Shown: positions 6,479 to 10,671 of the stretch, piece by piece | Layout of the letters: every line of letters starts with the position of its first letter | How positions within the stretch are numbered: the first letter of the stretch is position 1 | NCBI GenBank assembly: GCA_001797935.1 | Contig: MGQT01000032.1 | Span: forward strand, 1 to 10,671 | Direction of reading: 5' to 3' | Length of the DNA stretch: 10,671 bases | Origin: Deltaproteobacteria bacterium RBG_16_54_18 | GTDB lineage: Bacteria > Desulfobacterota > B13-G15 > RBG-16-54-18 | Notes under the pieces: generated by a model | Databases searched by the model: none | What the model saw: the letters and a program-made list of their open reading frames with translations, nothing else | Told to the model about the DNA's origin: nothing | Made by a program: the position numbers and the translations under genes

Positions 6479-7771
6479 ATGTCCGCTATCTTTGACATCA
6501 TGGCGCGCGAGATACTCGATTCAAGAGGAAATCCAACCGTGGAAGTAGATGTAACCTTGGAAAGCGGTTTTTCCGGCAGGGCCGCGGTTCCTTCCGGGGC
6601 TTCCACCGGAGAACACGAGGCGGTAGAGCTGAGAGACGGCGACAAGGGGCGGTACCTCGGCAAGGGGACCCAGAAGGCCGTGGCCAATGTACATGAGCGC
6701 ATTGCCCCGGAGATCATCGGCATGGACGCCTTAGAACAGATGGCCATCGATCAGGTCCTCATTGATTTGGACGGCACTCCTAACAAATCGGTGCTCGGTG
6801 CTAACGCCATCTTGGGGGTATCGCTGGCCTGCGCCAAGGCAGCGGCGCAGTATCTTTCCCTTCCCCTGTATCGCTATCTGGGAGGCGTTTATGCACATCA
6901 ACTCCCCGTCCCGATGATGAACATCCTCAACGGGGGGAAGCATGCCGATAACAATGTCGACATACAGGAATTTATGATCGTGCCGTTCGGCGCTCCTTCC
7001 TTTCACGAGGCCCTGAGGATGGGGACGGAGGTCTTCCATTACCTTAAGGGCATCCTGAAGGGTAAAGGATACAACACGGCGGTGGGAGATGAAGGGGGAT
7101 TTGCGCCTAATCTCAGTTCCAACGAGGAGGCACTTATGCTAATCGTGGAGGCCATCAAACAGGCGGGATACACCCCGGGGGAGCACGTCGCGATCGCCCT
7201 CGATGCGGCAGCCAGCGAATTTTTCCAAGCGGGGAAGTATATATTACAAGCAGAACAACGGAAAGAGAGGGATGCCGCGGGAATGGTGGCATGGTATGAG
7301 GCGCTCATACAGCGTTATCCTATCATCTCCCTCGAGGATGGTTTGGCTGAGGACGATTGGGAGGGATGGCGGGCCTTGACTGCCGCGCTGGGAGAAAAGA
7401 TCCAGATTGTGGGGGATGATATCTTCGTGACCAATAGAGAACGACTTTCTCGAGGGATCAAGGAGGGGGTTGCCAATTCTATTCTCATCAAGCTGAATCA
7501 AATAGGGACGCTGACCGAGACCCTCGCGGCCATCGAGACGGCGAAAAAGGCCGGGTATACTGCGGTCGTCTCTCATCGATCCGGCGAGACGGAAGATACC
7601 ACCATGGCCGATGTGACCGTCGCGACCAATGCGGGGCAGATCAAGGCCGGCTCTACCTCCCGTACGGATCGGGTGGCCAAATACAATCAGCTCCTCAGGA
7701 TTGAGGAGGAGCTGGGTGAACAGGGGAACTTTCCGGGGAAAGCGGCCTTCTACGGCGTTCGTGATAAATAA
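6479..7771 (+). CDS. eno: Enolase (phosphopyruvate hydratase)
   Basis: Enolase interconverts 2-phosphoglycerate and phosphoenolpyruvate in glycolysis and gluconeogenesis; in many bacteria it also binds RNase E. The 430-residue product is full length. It has AREILDSRGNPTVEVDV (9-25), the flexible loop VPSGASTGEHEA (37-48), VGDEGGFAPN with E205 in the place of the catalytic glutamate, magnesium ligands D242 (ALDAAASEF), E286 (SLEDG) and D313 (VGDD), the signature ILIKLNQIGTLTET (335-348) with K338 as catalytic lysine, and SHRSGETEDT (365-374). Assignments follow known enolase structures. The ATG is preceded by GGGAGG (6467-6472), which overlaps the end of pgsA, and the spacing of 2 bp between genes implies co-transcription. 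A strong hairpin follows. Confidence 0.98.
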   Translation: MSAIFDIMAREILDSRGNPTVEVDVTLESGFSGRAAVPSGASTGEHEAVELRDGDKGRYLGKGTQKAVANVHERIAPEIIGMDALEQMAIDQVLIDLDGTPNKSVLGANAILGVSLACAKAAAQYLSLPLYRYLGGVYAHQLPVPMMNILNGGKHADNNVDIQEFMIVPFGAPSFHEALRMGTEVFHYLKGILKGKGYNTAVGDEGGFAPNLSSNEEALMLIVEAIKQAGYTPGEHVAIALDAAASEFFQAGKYILQAEQRKERDAAGMVAWYEALIQRYPIISLEDGLAEDDWEGWRALTAALGEKIQIVGDDIFVTNRERLSRGIKEGVANSILIKLNQIGTLTETLAAIETAKKAGYTAVVSHRSGETEDTTMADVTVATNAGQIKAGSTSRTDRVAKYNQLLRIEEELGEQGNFPGKAAFYGVRDK

Positions 7772-7796
7772 AAGAGTTGAGATAACAAGAAGTAAC

Positions 7797-7836
7797 ACGA
7801 GGCCCTGTGACACTCATGCATGTCACAGGGCCTCGT
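7797..7836. terminator. Perfect 16-bp hairpin between convergent genes
   Basis: ACGAGGCCCTGTGACA (7797-7812) and TGTCACAGGGCCTCGT (7821-7836) pair without mismatch around an 8-nt loop. It sits between the ends of eno (+) and the zinc-ribbon gene (-), the usual place for a two-way terminator. Neither flank has a clean T-tract: TTGCACTATC follows on the forward strand and GTTACTTCTTG on the reverse. It may therefore terminate inefficiently, act with processing, or protect 3' ends. Confidence 0.7.
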
Positions 7837-7877
7837 TGCACTATCTGTAAGGATTTGCTTAGCTAATCCCTTCCTCG

Positions 7878-8801
7878 TTATTCAGGTTCTGCTGTCTCGA
7901 CGATCTCAACATTATAGTCGGTGGCCCCATCAGGCGGAGAGAAAAAGATGATGGTAAAGGGTTTGCTCTCTTGCGGAGCGATTGGTTGCGCCTGACCGGC
8001 CCCGATAAACGCGAAGCTCGTCTTAAGGCTCTCGTAGGTTGCCTTTTTGATCTCTTCATTGGTGACGGTAACACCACAATAGCCGATACTGCTTGCCACC
8101 GCCTTCCCCGTTTTATCAAAAAGGTTACTTTTCAACTTTACAAATTTTTTGGTCTCTTGAGAACGATTAGCTACCTTTCCCTGGATGACGTATACGGTGC
8201 CCCCTCCCAATTTATATTCGGCCCCCCTCCGATCGAGGACAAAGAGCTTCTGCGCCTTTTCACCTTCCATCAAGTTATAGACTTTTTCATAGATGTATTC
8301 AAAGGCCGGCATAGAGACATCTTTATTGCTCCAGAAATACAAGGATCCGATGACGATAACAAGCAAAAACATAGAAAGAAGAAAGCCGGCAGACATCTTC
8401 CGTTCCTTCTTTGCCGCTGCCCCATCGACAGTCCTGCTCGTGAAGGGGTGCATTTCTTCTTCGGGAGCGGATGCCTCGCCGACAGGGACTTCTACCTCTT
8501 CCAGCCGATCCTCTTCCATCGTCGGGGGGATAAAGGAGCGGGGGGGTGGGGTTGGCTCAGCTGCGGGCGGCCGCGGAGGAGATGGCGGTGCGACCTCCTG
8601 TGACCACTGCTGCAAAAAAGGGTCTTCCTCTTGTTTTTGCGGTTTGCCGATGGCTTGAGTCCCACTGCTGGCGGGTGCAGGCGTGTGCGATATCGTGAAG
8701 ACGAATTGGCACCGGGAACACTTTAACTTTGTTTCCCCCGGCCTCACCTTGGTGTCATCGAGATTATATTTTGTCCCGCATTTAGCGCATTGAACAATCA
8801 T
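7878..8801 (-). CDS. Zinc-ribbon and DUF3426 single-pass membrane protein
   Basis: The 307-residue product starts with an MJ0042-type zinc ribbon, MIVQCAKCGTKYNLDD, with cysteines 5, 8, 28 and 31 in two CxxC pairs. A proline- and glutamate-rich disordered linker (about 41-130) leads to a membrane helix (about 138-156, FLLSMFLLVIVIG) after a basic KKERK. The rest (about 160-307) matches the DUF3426 layout, with VIQGKVANRSQE (205-216) and a C-terminal PFTIIFFSPP (281-290), probably outside the cytoplasm. This architecture is common in deltaproteobacteria-like and other proteobacteria; its molecular role is unknown. Two methionines compete. The one at 8799-8801 is preferred because GAGGGG (8809-8814) is 7 nt upstream and family members start MIVQC; the one at 8805-8807 would be only 1 nt from that site and gives 309 residues. 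Confidence 0.88.
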   Translation of the reverse strand: MIVQCAKCGTKYNLDDTKVRPGETKLKCSRCQFVFTISHTPAPASSGTQAIGKPQKQEEDPFLQQWSQEVAPPSPPRPPAAEPTPPPRSFIPPTMEEDRLEEVEVPVGEASAPEEEMHPFTSRTVDGAAAKKERKMSAGFLLSMFLLVIVIGSLYFWSNKDVSMPAFEYIYEKVYNLMEGEKAQKLFVLDRRGAEYKLGGGTVYVIQGKVANRSQETKKFVKLKSNLFDKTGKAVASSIGYCGVTVTNEEIKKATYESLKTSFAFIGAGQAQPIAPQESKPFTIIFFSPPDGATDYNVEIVETAEPE

Positions 8802-8921
8802 GGGCATGCCCCTCGTCTCACTAAATTATTTCTCAATATGGGGAAAAAATCAAGGTGTTTTACGCGGCGAATATTTGCCATCTCCTGCACGACGCTTATA
8901 TTATTACAATTGCCTTGACTA

Positions 8922-8951
8922 TTGATATTATAAAAATGTACGGTTTGTCAA
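8922..8951 (-). promoter_or_regulatory. Candidate promoter for the zinc-ribbon gene
   Basis: On the reverse strand, a perfect TTGACA (8951-8946) is followed after 18 bp by TATCAA (8927-8922). A TATAAT (8932-8927) overlaps but is only 13 bp from that -35. The leader to the start codon at 8801 would be about 115 nt. The -35 is also one arm of a CCTTGAC/GTCAAGG inverted repeat. Confidence 0.35.
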
Positions 8952-9053
8952 GGGTAACAGGTATCTCAATAATCAGGTGCATTGGCTGCCTCCCCATAAA
9001 ACTAAAGGGGCCAGTAATAGCCGCTCTATAATATAATCGCGCCGCGTTCATCC

Positions 9054-9082
9054 TTGACCTGAGGTCTTCGAGCATATATATT
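9054..9082 (+). promoter_or_regulatory. Sigma70-type promoter for the DUF1385 gene
   Basis: TTGACC (9054-9059, 5 of 6) and TATATT (9077-9082, 5 of 6) are 17 bp apart, the best promoter-like pair that I find in the window. Transcription is predicted to start near 9088-9090, giving a leader of about 57 nt that starts with a strong stem-loop and ends with the GGAG ribosome site at 9135-9138. Confidence 0.6.
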
Positions 9083-9083
9083 T

Positions 9084-9122
9084 TATGTCCTGATGCCGCG
9101 TGATATCCACGCGCAGGACGTA
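9084..9122 (+). promoter_or_regulatory. Bulged stem-loop at the predicted 5' end of the DUF1385 transcript
   Basis: GTCCTG (9087-9092) pairs with CAGGAC (9114-9119), and CGCGTG (9097-9102) pairs with CACGCG (9108-9113). The inner loop is ATATC and a 4-nt ATGC bulge is on the 5' side. The outer stem can extend by three pairs (9084-9086 with 9120-9122, one G-T) at DNA level. If transcription starts near 9088 the RNA begins with this structure. It could protect the 5' end, bind a regulator, or be a DNA operator just downstream of -10. No known riboswitch class is recognised. Confidence 0.5.
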
Positions 9123-9145
9123 CACAATAAACTTGGAGAGTACTT

Positions 9146-10231
9146 ATGACCTTGACAACGATCAAACAATATCTTCAGGGGATACCATGGTGCCTGTTTC
9201 CCGGCCTGATCGCGTCTTCATCGGGGCTGTATCCCAATGCATATTTAAGAAATGCGAGGGGTACCAGGCGCGCAGTAGTGAAGCAAACAAACGGTGCGTC
9301 TGCTGATCAAGCCGTGGGGGGGCAGGCCGTCATAGAAGGCGTGATGATGCGGTCACCGCATAGAATAGCGACGGCAGTCCGCACCTCTCGCAAAAAGATC
9401 ATCTCTAAGGTTGACCCGTTCATACCGCTCGCAAAACGATACAAACTCTTCAATATTCCCGTCGTCCGCGGCGCCCTCTCGTTCTTTGAAATGATGATCA
9501 TCGGCGTCCGGGCGCTTAACTTTTCCGCCGACGTGGCCCTCGAAGAGGTGCAACGAACTGAGAAAGGAAATGATTGGCAGCGGACGCGAGGCGAGAAGCT
9601 GACAGACAGCCTGATCCTCACGGGAATGATTATTCTCGCCCTGGGGCTCGCGATCGGCATCTTTTTTGCCCTCCCGTTGTTTCTTACGGAGGTCATGGGG
9701 CTTTCCCAGACCGCCCTTGCGTTTAACGTGACTGCCGGAGGGATACGGGTTGGCCTCTTCCTGTCGTATCTTTGGTTGATCAGCCAATGGAAAGAGATCA
9801 AACGGATCCTCGAATACCACGGCGCCGAGCACAAGAGCATCTACGCCTACGAATCGGGTAAGGCACTCACCGTAGGAAATGTGCGGCGGTATAGCACCCA
9901 TCATCCACGATGCGGGACGAGTTTTTTGCTCATCGTCGTCATCCTGGCGATTTTTTTGTTTGCGATTGCCGACACGATCGTGGAACTCAAACTGGGGCAT
10001 AGGCCAACCGTGGTGCAACGGTTCGCCACCCACTTTTCGCTTCTGCCGCTTTTGGGGGGTCTTTCATACGAGCTGCTCAAATTATCCGGCAGGAAACGCG
10101 GGAGCAGATATGTGCAATGGTTGAGCACCCCCGGACTATGGCTGCAGCAAATCACTACGCGTGAGCCCGATAATGCGCAAATGGAGGTAGCCATTGTGGC
10201 CTTGAAACGAGCGCTCGAAGGGAAGAAGTAA
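9146..10231 (+). CDS. DUF1385 (YqhQ-like) multi-pass membrane protein
   Basis: The 361-residue product belongs to the DUF1385 family, whose function is not settled. Conserved blocks are VGGQAVIEGVMMRSP (57-71), RGALSFFEMM (108-117), YHGAEHKSIYAYESG (224-238) and STHHPRCGTSFLL (250-262), with histidines and a cysteine in the order typical of the family. Hydrophobic helices are near 155-180, 195-215, 258-280 and 297-312. The conserved core usually begins a few residues before GGQAVIEG, so the first ~55 residues here (with PWCLFPGLIASSSGLYP at 14-30) are an unusual extension. The ATG at 9146 is supported by GGAG (9135-9138) 7 nt upstream and by the promoter. A GTG at 9278 would give a conventional length but lacks a well-placed ribosome site. 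The family is often found near rpmE and prfA, neither of which is seen here. Confidence 0.9.
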   Translation: MTLTTIKQYLQGIPWCLFPGLIASSSGLYPNAYLRNARGTRRAVVKQTNGASADQAVGGQAVIEGVMMRSPHRIATAVRTSRKKIISKVDPFIPLAKRYKLFNIPVVRGALSFFEMMIIGVRALNFSADVALEEVQRTEKGNDWQRTRGEKLTDSLILTGMIILALGLAIGIFFALPLFLTEVMGLSQTALAFNVTAGGIRVGLFLSYLWLISQWKEIKRILEYHGAEHKSIYAYESGKALTVGNVRRYSTHHPRCGTSFLLIVVILAIFLFAIADTIVELKLGHRPTVVQRFATHFSLLPLLGGLSYELLKLSGRKRGSRYVQWLSTPGLWLQQITTREPDNAQMEVAIVALKRALEGKK

Positions 10232-10297
10232 TCAAGGACAGCGATAGTCCAATCTTCATAAGCGTGGCCTCTCGAAACGTGGGGAGGTGAAATATTT

Positions 10298-10671
10298 CTA
10301 TGCGTGTTTCTTACGGCTGATCAATCTCTGTACATGGTCGAGATAGACGTAAATCACCGGCGTGATATAGAGCGTGATCAATTGTGAAAAGAGCAACCCG
10401 CCGACAACGGCGAGTCCGAGAGGACGACGCGACTCTGCCCCAGCGCCGAAGCCGATGGCGATCGGCAAGGTTGCCATAAGCGCGGCCATCGTCGTCATCA
10501 TGATCGGGCGGAAGCGGATGAGGCAGCCTTCGTAGATAGCATCGTCGGGGCTTTTTCCCTCCGTCCTTTCGGCATCCAGGGCAAAATCAATCATCATAAT
10601 CGCGTTCTTCTTCACAATGCCGATCAGCATGATGATCCCGACGAAGGCGTAGATGTTGAGATCAATGTGGA
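10298..10671 (-). CDS. RND efflux transporter permease, C-terminal part (partial)
   Basis: The frame is open to the window edge, so the start lies beyond it; about 123 C-terminal residues are seen. They match the end of AcrB/MdtB-type permeases of the HAE1 RND family, inner-membrane proton-driven pumps that work with a periplasmic adaptor and an outer-membrane channel. GIVKKNAIMMIDFA contains the lysine-asparagine pair equivalent to the AcrB TM10 proton-relay lysine (K940). RFRPIMMTTMAALMATLPIA with GFGAGAESRRPLG is the TM11 region and connecting loop, and GGLLFSQLITLYITPVIYVY is TM12. A short basic tail (LISRKKHA) ends at TAG (10298-10300). Substrate cannot be told from this part. It is convergent with the DUF1385 gene, 66 bp away, with no clear terminator between them. 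Confidence 0.93.
   Translation of the reverse strand, partial: HIDLNIYAFVGIIMLIGIVKKNAIMMIDFALDAERTEGKSPDDAIYEGCLIRFRPIMMTTMAALMATLPIAIGFGAGAESRRPLGLAVVGGLLFSQLITLYITPVIYVYLDHVQRLISRKKHA

Larger units (their letters stand above)
8802..9145. other. Divergent intergenic region
   Basis: This AT-rich 344-bp spacer lies between the reverse zinc-ribbon gene and the forward DUF1385 gene. It carries candidate promoters for both, repeated CCTTGAC motifs and a bulged stem-loop (separate entries). Two overlapping TATAAT hexamers occur at 9027-9037 without a -35 partner at suitable distance. I see no convincing small gene or tRNA. Confidence 0.6.
8913..9156. repeat. Cluster of CCTTGAC motifs
   Basis: The heptamer CCTTGAC occurs forward at 8913-8919, 9052-9058 and 9150-9156 and reversed (GTCAAGG) at 8947-8953. 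The first forward and the reverse copy form an inverted repeat with 27 bp between. The 9052 copy overlaps the forward -35; the 8947 copy overlaps the reverse -35; the last copy is inside the start of the DUF1385 gene. This may be an operator set or a chance effect of -35 sequences. Confidence 0.4.

Noticed and set aside
8915..8931. TTGACT with TATTAT as a forward promoter
   Set aside because: The spacing of 5 bp is far too short for sigma70 promoters.
8981..9018. Imperfect inverted repeat around CCCC/GGGG in the divergent region
   Set aside because: Only four contiguous pairs with an 11-nt loop and unequal internal loops; not distinguishable from chance.
9027..9037. Overlapping TATAAT hexamers as a second forward promoter
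   Set aside because: No -35-like hexamer lies 16-18 bp upstream of either one.
8896..9165. Reverse-strand 89-codon open frame across the divergent intergenic region
   Set aside because: It runs through the forward promoter, stem-loop and start site of the DUF1385 gene, has no recognisable family and its composition is not protein-like.
9100..9306. Forward 68-codon open frame overlapping the DUF1385 start, with a Cys-rich end
   Set aside because: It starts inside the stem-loop without a ribosome site and does not resemble rpmE or any family known to me; the overlapping frame is better supported by its ribosome site and its continuation into the core.
10268..10287. Weak 6-bp hairpin between the DUF1385 and RND genes as a terminator
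   Set aside because: The stem has a G-T pair and an 8-nt loop and lacks a T-tract on both strands.

Overview
This window is a housekeeping region of a Gram-negative bacterial chromosome. An MJ0042/DUF3426 zinc-ribbon membrane protein, a DUF1385 (YqhQ-like) membrane protein, an RND efflux permease and the queA-tgt-yajC order together fit a deltaproteobacterium-like lineage (Desulfobacterota in the wide sense). That assignment is inferred from gene content; no marker here fixes genus or family. All genes are intact except the two cut by the window edges. I see no transposase, integrase, CRISPR array, tRNA or rRNA.

Layout. (1) 2-292 is the 3' end of an unrecognised gene, whose stop codon lies in a two-copy 26-bp tandem duplication (270-321). 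(2) 359-2852 is a tightly overlapping queA-tgt-yajC operon. QueA and Tgt act in queuosine tRNA modification and YajC is the Sec translocon accessory protein. The usual downstream secD-secF pair is absent. (3) 2910-7771 is a long forward block: rpsF, a short SSB/PriB-like OB-fold gene, rpsR, rplI, dnaB, a pgsA-like phosphatidyltransferase and eno. It joins small- and large-subunit ribosomal proteins, the replicative helicase, phospholipid synthesis and glycolysis. A perfect 16-bp hairpin (7797-7836) ends it. (4) 7878-8801, reverse strand, is the zinc-ribbon/DUF3426 single-pass membrane protein, convergent with eno. (5) 8802-9145 is a divergent intergenic region with candidate promoters in both directions, repeated CCTTGAC motifs and a strong bulged stem-loop at the predicted start of the forward transcript. 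(6) 9146-10231 is a DUF1385 membrane protein with an extra ~55-residue N-terminus. (7) 10298-10671, reverse strand, is the C-terminus of an RND-family efflux permease.

The gene functions are mostly conventional. I do not see a new defence, mobile or biosynthetic system. The most interesting points are non-coding: the stem-loop and motif cluster in the divergent region, the promoter-like element made by the 26-bp duplication, and the structured spacers upstream of rpsF and between rpsR and rplI.
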